Source of the DNA: Pseudorhodoplanes sp049324435
GTDB taxonomy: Bacteria > Pseudomonadota > Alphaproteobacteria > Rhizobiales > Xanthobacteraceae
Length of the DNA: 64,000 bases
Reading direction: 5' to 3'
Assembly (NCBI GenBank): GCA_049324435.1
Contig: JBMOOQ010000009.1
Location: forward strand, 33,210-97,209
Position numbers and translations under genes: made by a program. Of the stretch, positions 1-8,454 are shown in pieces. The notes under the pieces were generated by a model. The model was not told the DNA's origin, did no database searches, and worked only from the letters and a program-made list of their open reading frames with translations. The stretch's first letter is position 1. Each line of letters opens with the position of its first letter.

Positions 1-722
1 AGCGAGTTCGCATAGCGCACAAGGATCGGTGGAAAGTATTTCGGCGACCAGCCGGACAGGTCGATATAGACATTCGGCTTGTGCTGCGCGACCGCCAGCG
101 CTTCCTCCTGCCAGGGGAAGGACGGATGCGCCATCACGATCTTCATGTCGGGAAAATCGATCGCCACCTGATCGAGATGGATCGGATTTGAATATTCGAG
201 CTTGATGCCGTAGCCGCCGCGCATGCCGGAGCCCACCCCGGTCTGCCCGGTGTGGAACAGTGCCGGCTTGCCGCTCGCCTGGATCTCCTCATAGAGCGGA
301 TAGGCCATGCGGTCGTGCGGATAGAAGCCCTGCGAGGACGGGTGAAACTTGAAGCCCTGCACGCCGAACTCCTCGACGAGGCGCCGTGCCTCTCGTGCGC
401 CAAGCTTGCCCTTGTGCGGATCGATCGAAGCGAACGGGATCATCACGTCGGAATTCTCGTTGGCGAGCCGCGCGACCTCCTCGTTGGCATAGCGCCGGAT
501 ACCGAGATGATGTTCGCAATCGACGTGAAAGATCACGAGCGCCATTTTGCGCTGACGATAATACTCGGCGATCTCTGGAATGGTCGGCGCCCACAGCTCC
601 TGCTTGAAATAGGCCTGCATGCCCTCGCGCAGCTCCGCGCCGTCCTCCCAGGTGTGAGTCCCGCAGGGGCCTTCGGCATGGGTATGGATGTCGATGGCAA
701 CGATATCGTCGAGATTGATCAT
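1..722 (-). CDS. Amidohydrolase family protein, 3' end outside the window
   Basis: The frame opens at ATG 722 and stays open to the window edge, giving about 240 residues without the C-terminus. The N-terminus has an IDIHTHAEG motif, the metal-binding HxH of the amidohydrolase TIM barrel. Further on are FHVDCEHH, GFKFHP and MAHPSFPWQ, which look like the later barrel-strand histidines. This is the pattern of the amidohydrolase-2 group (aminocarboxymuconate-semialdehyde decarboxylase and related hydrolases). These are cytosolic, metal-dependent hydrolases or decarboxylases of small acids. The substrate cannot be told from sequence, and the neighbouring genes do not help. Confidence 0.8.
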   Translation of the reverse strand, partial: MINLDDIVAIDIHTHAEGPCGTHTWEDGAELREGMQAYFKQELWAPTIPEIAEYYRQRKMALVIFHVDCEHHLGIRRYANEEVARLANENSDVMIPFASIDPHKGKLGAREARRLVEEFGVQGFKFHPSSQGFYPHDRMAYPLYEEIQASGKPALFHTGQTGVGSGMRGGYGIKLEYSNPIHLDQVAIDFPDMKIVMAHPSFPWQEEALAVAQHKPNVYIDLSGWSPKYFPPILVRYANS

Positions 723-855
723 AATGACTGCCGGTGGACGAGGGCGGAGCGGCAAGCGATATACGCGGTAACGGCCGATTTCAACGTGCACGCGCCCGCA
801 GCTTCTCGCAGCGGCGCCGGCCCAGTCGCGTTGCGGCGCGTCCGCAGCGGCCCGG

Positions 856-1044
856 CTAGGCGGTATGGCCGTCGTCCGGATCGACCGGCATTTTCTTCTT
901 CTGCTGCGGCGTCATGCGTGCGGGGTCCGGCTCGCCCGGCACGCCGCGCGGGCCGAGGCGCTCGCGCTGCATCTCGTCTTCGGTCTTGAGGTGATCACGG
1001 TTTTCGGAGAGGGGGCGGGGAATCTTGGGCTGGTTCGGCGCCAT
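856..1044 (-). CDS. Small hydrophilic hypothetical protein
   Basis: A 62-residue protein starting at ATG 1044, preceded by AGGAG at good spacing; a longer upstream reading exists but lacks such a site. It is charged and proline-rich, with MAPNQPKIPRP at the N-terminus and a QQKKKMPVDPDD stretch near the C-terminus. It has no membrane segment or cysteine. It lies 50 bp downstream of metZ on the same strand and could be cotranscribed. I do not recognise a family; it resembles the short basic orphan proteins common in Hyphomicrobiales. Confidence 0.55.
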   Translation of the reverse strand: MAPNQPKIPRPLSENRDHLKTEDEMQRERLGPRGVPGEPDPARMTPQQKKKMPVDPDDGHTA

Positions 1045-1094
1045 GGCGAACTCCTGCGTCGCACACAAACGTCTGGCGCGCCGAAAGCGTTCCC

Positions 1095-2324
1095 TCACGC
1101 CTTCTCGAGCGCGATCGAGAGATCCTCAATGATATCGTCGGGATGTTCGAGCCCGACCGACAATCGCAGGAACCCGTCGGTGATGCCGAGATCGGCGCGC
1201 GCCTGCTGCGTGATGCGCTGGTGCGTTGTGGTCGCCGGATGGGTGATCAGGCTCTTGGCATCGCCGAGATTGTTTGAGATGCGTACGATCTGCAGCGCGT
1301 CCTGCACCGCGAAGGCGGCGGTTTTGCCGCCCTTCACCTCGAAGGCGACGAGGTTCGAGCCGCCTTTCATCTGGCGCTTGATGATATCGGCCTGCGGGTG
1401 GTCGGCGCGGCCGGGATAGATCAGCCGCGTGACCTTGGGATGGTCTGCGAGAAAATCCGCGACCTTTGCCGCGGAATCGGTCTGTTGGCGGACGCGCAGC
1501 GGCAGGGTCTCAAGTCCCTTGAGCATTACCCATGCATTGAAAGGCGATATCGAGGGACCGGTCTGCCGGTGCAGGTTATGGATGTTGTCCTGGATGAACT
1601 TTGCCGAGCCCAGCACAATGCCGCCAAGACACCGGCCCTGGCCGTCGATGTGCTTGGTGGTGGAATACACGACGCAATCGGCGCCGAGCGCGAGCGGGCT
1701 CTGCCACATCGGCGTGGAGAACACGTTGTCGACGGTCAGCGTCGCACCCGCCTCATGCGCGATCTTCGCGACCGCTGCGATGTCGATCACTTCCAGCGTC
1801 GGATTGGCCGGAGTCTCCATGAAGAAGGTCTTGGTGTTCGGTCGCACCGCGTTCTTCCACTGACTGAGATCGGTGCCGTCGACCAGCGTCGATGACACGC
1901 CGAAGCGTGGCAGCAATTCCTCGACCACGTAGAGACACGAGCCGAACAAGGCGCGCGACGACACGATGTGATCGCCGGCCTTGACCTGGCCCATCAGCGC
2001 GAGCGTCACCGCGGCCATGCCGGTCGCAGTCGCACGTCCGTCCTCGGCGCCCTCGAAATCCGCCATGCGGGTCTCGAACATGCGCACGGTCGGATTGGCG
2101 AAGCGCGAATACTGAAAGCCCGGGCTCTCGCCCTTGAAGCGCGCCTCGGCCTGCGCGGCGTTGTCGTAGACATAGCCCTGTGTGAGAAACAGCGCCTCCG
2201 AGGTCTCGCCGAATTGCGAGCGCAAAATCCCGTGATGCACAAGGCGGGTCTCTGGACGGAGATCGCGTTGCGGCCGCTTGGCTTTCGGCGGCGCCTTGTC
2301 AGACGGCTTTGTTTCAGACGGCAT
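1095..2324 (-). CDS. metZ: O-succinylhomoserine sulfhydrylase
   Basis: This PLP enzyme makes homocysteine from O-succinylhomoserine and sulfide, the direct sulfhydrylation route of methionine synthesis. The protein is 409 residues from ATG 2324 and matches the Cys/Met-metabolism PLP family. Diagnostic stretches are SRFANPT, TGMAAVTLAL, FMETPANPT, VDNVFSTP and the PLP-lysine motif YSTTKHIDGQGR. It ends in a typical VGLEHPDDII motif. The SAM-II riboswitch just upstream supports a methionine role over cystathionine gamma-synthase. An in-frame start 17 codons earlier exists, but it would lie against the terminator hairpin, so I chose ATG 2324, which has a TGGAG site. Confidence 0.93.
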   Translation of the reverse strand: MPSETKPSDKAPPKAKRPQRDLRPETRLVHHGILRSQFGETSEALFLTQGYVYDNAAQAEARFKGESPGFQYSRFANPTVRMFETRMADFEGAEDGRATATGMAAVTLALMGQVKAGDHIVSSRALFGSCLYVVEELLPRFGVSSTLVDGTDLSQWKNAVRPNTKTFFMETPANPTLEVIDIAAVAKIAHEAGATLTVDNVFSTPMWQSPLALGADCVVYSTTKHIDGQGRCLGGIVLGSAKFIQDNIHNLHRQTGPSISPFNAWVMLKGLETLPLRVRQQTDSAAKVADFLADHPKVTRLIYPGRADHPQADIIKRQMKGGSNLVAFEVKGGKTAAFAVQDALQIVRISNNLGDAKSLITHPATTTHQRITQQARADLGITDGFLRLSVGLEHPDDIIEDLSIALEKA

Positions 2325-2340
2325 GGCAGGCTCCAGGCAC

Positions 2341-2370
2341 AAAAAATCCCGGCCGGGAATCCGGGCCGGG
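2341..2370 (-). terminator. Intrinsic terminator in the metZ leader
   Basis: Read on the minus strand, CCCGGCC (2364-2370) can pair with GGCCGGG (2348-2354) across a nine-base loop. The stem is followed directly by A and six T. It lies between the SAM-II aptamer and the metZ start. The last bases of the aptamer region (2381-2387) repeat GGCCGGG, so they can compete for the 5' arm and form an antiterminator. Confidence 0.75.
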
Positions 2371-2382
2371 CACACGCGTCCC

Positions 2383-2440
2383 CGGCCTTTTAGCGATTTA
2401 TTTTACGTGGCTGCAAGCCGGCCGGCTCAAATGACCACGG
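2383..2440 (-). promoter_or_regulatory. SAM-II riboswitch upstream of metZ
   Basis: On the minus strand the leader reads CGTGGTCATTTG, a GC-rich segment, then CTTGCAGCCACGTAAA and finally TCGCTAAAAGG. These are the conserved blocks of the SAM-II (metA) aptamer: P1 arms CGTGG/CCACG, the A-rich segment, and the GCTAAAAGG pseudoknot strand. SAM-II occurs mainly in Alphaproteobacteria before met genes. SAM binding should lower metZ expression, here probably through the terminator at 2341-2370. Confidence 0.88.
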
Positions 2441-2624
2441 ATCGGCAGCCCTCTTACGATGCGGGGCGAGGGGGCGTCAAGGCATGGGCGCGTGCCCCGG
2501 ACGCGATGCAGCACGCAAAGCGATGCATCGCAGAGCCTTGGCCCATTTCAGGTGTTAGCGATGTGTGGGTCCCGGTTCTGCAGCGCACCGCTGCGCTCTG
2601 CGCTGCGCCCGGGACGCGAGATTG

Positions 2625-4994
2625 CTACGCCGCCTTCGCCTTTTTGGCTGCCTGGATCGCCGCCCATATCCGGGCCGGTGACGCTGGCATGTCGATATGG
2701 CGGATGCCGTAAACCGACAGCGCGTCCACAATCGCATTCATCACACTGACCAGGGCACCGGCGCATCCGGCCTCGCCGCATCCCTTGGTGCCGAGCGGGT
2801 TGGTGGTTGCGGGCACGGGATGGCTGACAAAGCCGATGTCGGGAAACTGGCGCGCGCGCGGCATCGCATAGTCCTGGAACGAGCCGGTCAGCAACTGACC
2901 GTCCTCGTCATAGGACACGTTCTCCATCAGCGCCTGACCGATGCCCTGGATCACGCCGCCATGGACCTGGCCCTGAACCAGCAGCGGATTGACGATGGTG
3001 CCGAAGTCATTGACCGACGAATAGCGCACGACGTCGACTTCACCGGTCTCGGGATCGATTTCGACCTCGGCGACGTGACAGCCGTTCGGAAAACTCGATG
3101 GCACGCCTTCATTGACGACACTCGCATCGAGCTTCGCCGGGGTGCCATCGGGCAGCTTCAATCCGGCACGCAGCTTCTCCGCAAGTTCCAGGATGCCAAT
3201 CGAACGATCTGTGCCGGCAATCGTGAACCGGCCATTGCTGAACTCAATATCGGCGGGCGCAGCTTCCAGCACATGCGAGGCGATGGCCTTGCCGTTCTCG
3301 ATCACCTTGTCGGACGCTTCGAGAATGGCTGCGCCGCTTGCAGTGATCGAGCGTGAACCGCCGGTGCCGCCGCCGGCGAGAAGCTGATCGCTGTCGCCTT
3401 GCAGAAGGCGGATGCGCTCGAACGGAATACCGAGCGCGCGCGAGAGCACCTGCGCATAGGGCGCGGCATGGCCCTGTCCGTAATCCAGCGTGCCGGTGAT
3501 GATGGTGACGTCGCCGTTCTCTTCGAAGCGGATGCCGCCCATTTCCTTGCCGGGAGGGGCGGTGACTTCCAGGAACGAACCGATGCCGAGACCGCGCAGC
3601 TTGCCGCGCGCTTCACTCTCGCGCCTGCGCGCGGCAAAGCCTGGAAGGTCTGCGCCGTCGACAGCCTCCTGGAAGATCGCCGGAAAGTCTCCGCTGTCGT
3701 ATTTCATGCCGGATGCGGCGGCATAGGGAATCTGCGATGGCGCGATGTGGTTGCGGCGGCGCAATTCGAGCCGGTCGATCCCCATCTCTTTTGCGGCGGT
3801 ATCGATCAGCCGCTCCATGTAATAATTGCCTTCGGGACGGCCGGCGCCGCGATAGGCCGAGACCTGGGTGGTGTTGGTGAAGACGCACTTGCTCGACACT
3901 TCGAGCAGCGGCGTCCGGTAGACACCGGGTGTGTTCTTCACTGCATTCAGCGTTCCGGGCAGCGGGGCGACCATGGCGAGGAAGGCGCCCATATTGGCGT
4001 AACCGGTCAGCCGTATCGCGAGGAAGTGTCCGTCCTTGTCGAGCGCGAGTTCGGCGGTCATTTCATGATCGCGGCCATGCGAGTCCGAGACGAAGGCGCC
4101 GGAGCGGTCGTCGGTCCATTTGACCGGACGGCCGAGCAGGCGCGCCGCATGCAGGATGCAGACATATTCCGAATAGGCCTGCGCCTTCATTCCGAATGAG
4201 CCGCCGACATTGGCGGTGAGGACGCGCATCTGCTGCGGCTTCAGCCCGAGAATGTCGACAAGCTGGCCTTTCATGCCGAACACGCCCTGGCTCTGGGTGT
4301 GCAAGGTGAAGCGATCGGCTTTGGGATCGTATTTGGCCACTGCCGCACGCGGCTCCATCGGAGCCGCCACAAGCCGCGTATTGCGCAGCGACAGTTTCGT
4401 CACATGCGCAGCCGATGCGAAGGCCGCCGCGACTTTTTCGGTGTCTCCATAGTGATAGTCGAGCGCGATATTGCCCGGCACATCGTCGTAGATTTGCGGC
4501 GCGCCGGGCTTGGCGGCTTCGCTCGCCAGCGTCACCGCGGGCAGGGGCTCGATGTCGAGCACGACCGCCTCTGCGGCATCGCGGGCCTGGAGCGCGGTTT
4601 CGGCGACCACAAAGGCCACCGGATCGCCGACATAGCGCACCTTGTCGGACGCCAGCGCAAAGCGCTGCGGCTTCTTCATGTCGGAGCCATCGCGGTTCTT
4701 GAACGGCACGATGCATTTGAAGGTGCCGTAGGCCGCGAGATCCTTTGCGGTAAAGACGGCAAGAACGCCCGGCATGGCGGCCGCTTGGGCCGTATCGATG
4801 CCGTTGATCACCCCATGCGCATAGGGCGACCGCACGATCGCGGCATAGGCCTGGCCCGGGAGCATGATATCGTCGGTGTAGTGGCCCTTGCCCTGGACCA
4901 GCACCGGATCCTCGGTGCGCAGCACCGGCTGGCCCACGCCGAACTTCGCCACCGCCCATTTGTCGCTGTTGGAGATGTCGTCGCGGATATTCAT
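2625..4994 (-). CDS. Xanthine dehydrogenase/CoxL-family molybdopterin-binding large subunit
   Basis: A 789-residue molybdenum hydroxylase large subunit. N-terminal aldehyde oxidase/xanthine dehydrogenase a/b hammerhead domain (about 20-130), then the molybdopterin-binding domain. The active-site loop reads AYRGAGRPE, as in form II CoxL-like proteins, and not the AYRCSFR of true aerobic CO dehydrogenase. The catalytic glutamate sits in GCGEAGCAGA near the C-terminus. Such subunits hydroxylate aldehydes or N-heterocycles and need a 2Fe-2S small subunit and an FAD medium subunit. Neither is adjacent, so partners must be encoded elsewhere. Substrate unknown. Confidence 0.88.
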   Translation of the reverse strand: MNIRDDISNSDKWAVAKFGVGQPVLRTEDPVLVQGKGHYTDDIMLPGQAYAAIVRSPYAHGVINGIDTAQAAAMPGVLAVFTAKDLAAYGTFKCIVPFKNRDGSDMKKPQRFALASDKVRYVGDPVAFVVAETALQARDAAEAVVLDIEPLPAVTLASEAAKPGAPQIYDDVPGNIALDYHYGDTEKVAAAFASAAHVTKLSLRNTRLVAAPMEPRAAVAKYDPKADRFTLHTQSQGVFGMKGQLVDILGLKPQQMRVLTANVGGSFGMKAQAYSEYVCILHAARLLGRPVKWTDDRSGAFVSDSHGRDHEMTAELALDKDGHFLAIRLTGYANMGAFLAMVAPLPGTLNAVKNTPGVYRTPLLEVSSKCVFTNTTQVSAYRGAGRPEGNYYMERLIDTAAKEMGIDRLELRRRNHIAPSQIPYAAASGMKYDSGDFPAIFQEAVDGADLPGFAARRRESEARGKLRGLGIGSFLEVTAPPGKEMGGIRFEENGDVTIITGTLDYGQGHAAPYAQVLSRALGIPFERIRLLQGDSDQLLAGGGTGGSRSITASGAAILEASDKVIENGKAIASHVLEAAPADIEFSNGRFTIAGTDRSIGILELAEKLRAGLKLPDGTPAKLDASVVNEGVPSSFPNGCHVAEVEIDPETGEVDVVRYSSVNDFGTIVNPLLVQGQVHGGVIQGIGQALMENVSYDEDGQLLTGSFQDYAMPRARQFPDIGFVSHPVPATTNPLGTKGCGEAGCAGALVSVMNAIVDALSVYGIRHIDMPASPARIWAAIQAAKKAKAA

Positions 4995-5237
4995 GCGGGC
5001 TCACGGCTTTTGAGGGAGGGCTATCCGAATAGCGGGGGGACCGGCAGGCGGCAAGGATGGGCCGCGGCATGCCAGTCTCGCGGCGGTTGCAGGACGGTTC
5101 TCAGCTCGCGCCGATCCGGTCGGCCGAAGGTGCGCTGACAGGTTTCCACCGGGGTAAAAACCGGGCTACACTTTGCCCGATCTTTGGACACTGGTGCCGC
5201 CGAACCTCGGGGGAGGGCACGCGGCAGGACGAGTTTG

Positions 5238-6443
5238 ATGAGCGACGAGGTCCGGGCGACCGGCCTTGCTCCCGCCTGTGACAGTCTGCATCCAAATTCT
5301 CCCCGGCGAACGGGCGAGGCACAGGGTGGAGGCGTGCAGTCTGGCTACGACGGGGGTCGAGGCTCGCCCCACAACAAGGTGCGGGACGAACCCGCGCCCG
5401 ATGCTGACGAACTGCGCCGCGACGGCCGCGCAGACCCTCAGGTATGGGGAACCGATCTTTGCGGTCCGACCTATGCCGCGCTCGATCTCGGCACGAACAA
5501 TTGCCGGCTGCTGGTTGCGCGTGCGACCCATGATGGGTTCCGCGTCATCGACGCCTTTTCCCGCATCATCCGGCTCGGCGAGGGCATCACGTCTTCAGGC
5601 CGGCTCGGAGAACCGGCGATCGGGCGCGCCATCGAGGTGCTGCGAATCTGCCGGGACAAGATGCGCAACCGTGGCGTTACGCGCTCGCGTCTGATCGCGA
5701 CCGAGGCCTGCCGGCTTGCGGAAAATGGCCATGAATTCCTCGACCGCGTCCGCGAGGAAGTCGGTATTTCGCTTGAAGTCGTCGACCGCGAAACCGAGGC
5801 GATGCTGGCGGCGACCGGCTGCACCCCGCTGGTCGATCCTGAATCCGAAGGCGCGATCCTGTTCGATATCGGCGGGGGATCGTCGGAGATCGCGAGCCTC
5901 GGCCGGCCGAAGCCAAGCCGGCGCGGGCCGCCGGAGCCCGCCATCCACGGTTGGACCTCCCTGCCGGTCGGTGTGGTCACGCTCGCGGAGCGGCATGGCG
6001 GCGTCACCGTGACCCGGGAGATTTTCGAGGCCATGGTCGCGGAAGCCGCGGACCTGATCGCGCCGTTCGCGAGCGAGCAGCGCAAGCATCCGATCAATGG
6101 CCATCTTCTCGGCACGTCAGGCACGGTGACCACCATTGCCGGCGTGCATCTCGGTCTGAAACGTTATGACCGCAGACGCGTCGACGGCTGCTGGATGATG
6201 GACGACGAAGTCACCGATGTGATGGAGCGCCTGCTGGCCATGTCCTATGACGAGCGCGTCTGCAACGCCTGTATCGGCGCCGAGCGCGCCGATCTGGTGC
6301 TGGCCGGATGCGCGATTCTGGAGGCGATCCGCAGAGCGTTCCCGGCCGGGCGGCTGCGGGTCGCGGACCGCGGTCTGCGCGAGGGGATGCTGGTTCAGAT
6401 GATGCGCGCCGACGGCGTGTGGCGCGAGGCGGGGATGTCGTGA
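5238..6443 (+). CDS. Ppx/GppA-family phosphatase
   Basis: An actin-fold phosphatase that hydrolyses inorganic polyphosphate or pppGpp, linked to the stringent response. The 401-residue protein has a long, low-complexity, charged N-terminus of about 75 residues. The ASKHA motifs follow: YAALDLGTNNCRLLVAR, ATEACR, FDIGGGSSEIA and GTSGTVTTIAG. It lacks the long C-terminal domain of full exopolyphosphatases, as is usual in this group. I chose ATG 5238 because AGGA precedes it; a start 18 codons upstream is possible. Its TGA overlaps the GTG of rlmE, which indicates translational coupling. Confidence 0.88.
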   Translation: MSDEVRATGLAPACDSLHPNSPRRTGEAQGGGVQSGYDGGRGSPHNKVRDEPAPDADELRRDGRADPQVWGTDLCGPTYAALDLGTNNCRLLVARATHDGFRVIDAFSRIIRLGEGITSSGRLGEPAIGRAIEVLRICRDKMRNRGVTRSRLIATEACRLAENGHEFLDRVREEVGISLEVVDRETEAMLAATGCTPLVDPESEGAILFDIGGGSSEIASLGRPKPSRRGPPEPAIHGWTSLPVGVVTLAERHGGVTVTREIFEAMVAEAADLIAPFASEQRKHPINGHLLGTSGTVTTIAGVHLGLKRYDRRRVDGCWMMDDEVTDVMERLLAMSYDERVCNACIGAERADLVLAGCAILEAIRRAFPAGRLRVADRGLREGMLVQMMRADGVWREAGMS

Positions 6444-7132
6444 AGTCGGCCAAGGGCAGCGGCGGCCGCGAACTGAAGACGCGCGTCAAGACCGGCAAGA
6501 GCCGTTCGCTATCGTCCAAGCTTTGGCTCGAGCGCCAGCTCAACGATCCTTATGTGGCGCGCGCCAAGCGCGAAGGCTTTCGCTCGCGCGCGGTCTACAA
6601 GCTGTCCGAAATCGACGACAAGGCGAGGTTTCTCAAACCCGGCGTGCGCGTTGTCGATCTCGGCGCGGCTCCCGGCGGCTGGAGCCAGCTCGCGGCGCAG
6701 CGCGTGCGTGCCGCCGACGGCAAGGGACGGGTGGTCGCGATCGATCTGCTCGACATGGATCCGGTGCCGGGCGTCGATTTCATGAAACTCGACTTTCTCG
6801 ATCCTGCTGCGCCCGGCATTCTGAAGGAGAAGCTTGGCGGACCGGCCGATGTCGTGCTCTCCGACATGGCAGCGAATGCGACCGGTCATCGCAAGACCGA
6901 TCATTTGAAGATCGTTGCGCTGGTCGAAGCGGCGGCGATGTTCGCGGCCGAAGTGCTCAAGCCCGGCGGCACGTTTCTCGCAAAGGTGCTGCAGGGCGGC
7001 ACCGAAGGCGATTTGCTCGCAATGCTCAAGCGCGACTTTGCGAGCGTGAAACACGTGAAGCCGTCCGCAAGCCGGCAGGATTCGGCGGAGCTTTATGTGC
7101 TTGCGACCGGATTTCGGGGCAATAAAGCCTGA
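6440..7132 (+). CDS. rlmE: 23S rRNA (uridine-2'-O)-methyltransferase
   Basis: FtsJ/RrmJ family enzyme that 2'-O-methylates U2552 (E. coli numbering) of 23S rRNA late in 50S assembly, using SAM. The protein is 230 residues from GTG 6440, which overlaps the preceding stop as GTGA. The K-D-K-E tetrad is visible: the lysine in RAVYKLSEID, aspartate in LSDMAAN, lysine in LAKVLQGG and glutamate in SAELYVLA. The SAM motif is VVDLGAAPGGWSQ. A basic N-terminal tail of about 25 residues precedes the fold. Confidence 0.93.
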   Translation: MKSAKGSGGRELKTRVKTGKSRSLSSKLWLERQLNDPYVARAKREGFRSRAVYKLSEIDDKARFLKPGVRVVDLGAAPGGWSQLAAQRVRAADGKGRVVAIDLLDMDPVPGVDFMKLDFLDPAAPGILKEKLGGPADVVLSDMAANATGHRKTDHLKIVALVEAAAMFAAEVLKPGGTFLAKVLQGGTEGDLLAMLKRDFASVKHVKPSASRQDSAELYVLATGFRGNKA

Positions 7133-7138
7133 GGCTCG

Positions 7139-7681
7139 CTACCGTCTCTTTGCCAGGCACTGTTCAAGCGAGTAATTCGCGTCGCAGCGTTTGGCGGCGA
7201 GATCGGCCGATGCGCCCTTGGCCATTTCGCCCAGCTTGCATTCGGCCGCCGAGACATTGGTCTGCAGATAGCGCATCTGGCAGGTCTCCCGCCGGTTCTT
7301 GCCGCGCATGCCCTTGCGCACCAGGGCCTGATAGCGCTTGCGGTAATCCGGATTGTTGATGGCAATGACGGCCAGTGCCTTTTCGTAATCGCCGGCCGCT
7401 GAAAACGGCGCCGCATAGGCGCCGAGCGCGACCAGCGCTTCGAAAGCCTTGCGGCCCTGTTTCAGGGGCGGTGTCCTGTCGCGAAACGCGGTGATGAGCG
7501 CGAGGCCTTCCTTGCTCAGGGCCTCGCCCTGCGCTTTCTGTTCGGCGTTGCCGAGGTCGATGCCGCGCAGCGCATCCTGGAGCGTTGCGGCCTTTTCGCA
7601 GACAGGACAACCGGTCTGGGCGAGCGCGGTCGTCATCGTGGTCATGGAGACGAGCAGGAGTACAAGCGCGATCCTGATCAT
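7139..7681 (-). CDS. Secreted hypothetical protein with CPVC motif
   Basis: A 180-residue protein with a clear Sec signal peptide (hydrophobic residues 4-19, cleavage near ALA-Q at about 21-22). The mature part begins TGCPVCEKAA, a CxxC pair, and has further cysteines in the C-terminal third (ETCQM, AECKL, KRCDAN, EQCLAK). This suggests disulfides in the periplasm. The rest is helical and charged. It converges on rlmE with six bases between stops. I do not recognise the family, and no function is assigned. Confidence 0.7.
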   Translation of the reverse strand: MIRIALVLLLVSMTTMTTALAQTGCPVCEKAATLQDALRGIDLGNAEQKAQGEALSKEGLALITAFRDRTPPLKQGRKAFEALVALGAYAAPFSAAGDYEKALAVIAINNPDYRKRYQALVRKGMRGKNRRETCQMRYLQTNVSAAECKLGEMAKGASADLAAKRCDANYSLEQCLAKRR

Positions 7682-7949
7682 GAGGCCTCTGTCCGGGGCT
7701 GGCTCGGCTTTGGAACGTCGATCGATTCAAGTCTATCGCGTGTTGGACGAAAACGCTTACAGGTCTGTCTCCAGCCAACGGTAAGGCGCAAAAGGGCCGC
7801 AACGCAGGCCTTTTTGATGTCCGAAAGCGACAAAAGGCCGGTTTATCGACATTTTTTGCAGTCCGGCCTTGCGCTGTGCCTTCGCAAGCCCCCGCGAATC
7901 TCATAATCGGGCAGACGCGCACACCGCGCATCCTAAGAGGGCATACTCC

Positions 7950-8303
7950 ATGGCGGCAAAACCAAAGGCAAAACCGGCTGCAGCGAAGGCGGCCAAGAAA
8001 ACGGCGGCGCCGAAGGCCGCTGCGCCGAACAAGGTCACCCTGAAGCATCTCGCGGCAACGCTCGCCGAGGAGCACCAGATGACCAAGAAGCAGGGCGAGG
8101 CGATGCTGAACGACCTGGTCGCGCTGATCACCAAGCACCTGAAGAAGGGCGAGCGCATCCGCCTCACGGGCCTTGGCATCCTCCAGGTGCGAAAGCGCGC
8201 TGCGCGCATGGGCCGCAATCCTGCGACCGGCGAAGCGATCAAGATCAAGGCCTCGAAGAAAGTCGCGTTCCGTCCGGCCAAGGAACTGAAGGAAGCGGTC
8301 TAA
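7950..8303 (+). CDS. HU-like DNA-binding protein with Lys/Ala-rich tail
   Basis: A 117-residue nucleoid protein. A lysine/alanine/proline-rich N-terminal tail (1-30, KPKAKPAAAK-type repeats) precedes an HU/IHF fold with KKQGEAMLNDLVALITKHL, the beta region RLTGLGILQVRKRAARMGRNPATGEAIKI and a VAFRPAKELKEAV ending. Known members bind DNA without strong specificity; N-terminal tails of this type occur in some Hyphomicrobiales HU proteins and may act like histone tails. ATG 7950 is preceded by AAGAGGG. A strong terminator follows at 8393. Confidence 0.85.
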   Translation: MAAKPKAKPAAAKAAKKTAAPKAAAPNKVTLKHLAATLAEEHQMTKKQGEAMLNDLVALITKHLKKGERIRLTGLGILQVRKRAARMGRNPATGEAIKIKASKKVAFRPAKELKEAV

Positions 8304-8392
8304 CGATTCTTCGGCCTAAGCGTTTTTCGACCGCGGATTTTTGCGCAAGCGGAAATCCGGAGCAGGCAGCCTCCAGAATCTGACGTTGCTCC

Positions 8393-8427
8393 GGGTCCTC
8401 GCCTTTGGCGGGGACCCGCGGTTTTTT
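8393..8427 (+). terminator. Intrinsic terminator after the HU-like gene
   Basis: GGGTCC-TCGCC, a TTT loop and GGCGGGGACCC form a near-perfect 11-bp stem at 8393-8416, followed by GCGG and six T. It lies 90 bp after the HU-like stop and before the convergent MFS gene. Confidence 0.85.
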
Positions 8428-8454
8428 GGGCTATGCGGTTTCCGGCCGATGCAG

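Noticed and set aside
252..989. Long plus-strand frame at the window start
   Set aside because: It is the shadow of the amidohydrolase and the small minus-strand gene; its composition is Arg/Ala-rich after 720, and the minus-strand frame has real motifs.
1340..1365. GGTTCGA-type T-loop sequences, considered as tRNA remnants
   Set aside because: They lie inside conserved coding sequence (metZ, guaB), with no acceptor or anticodon stem around them.
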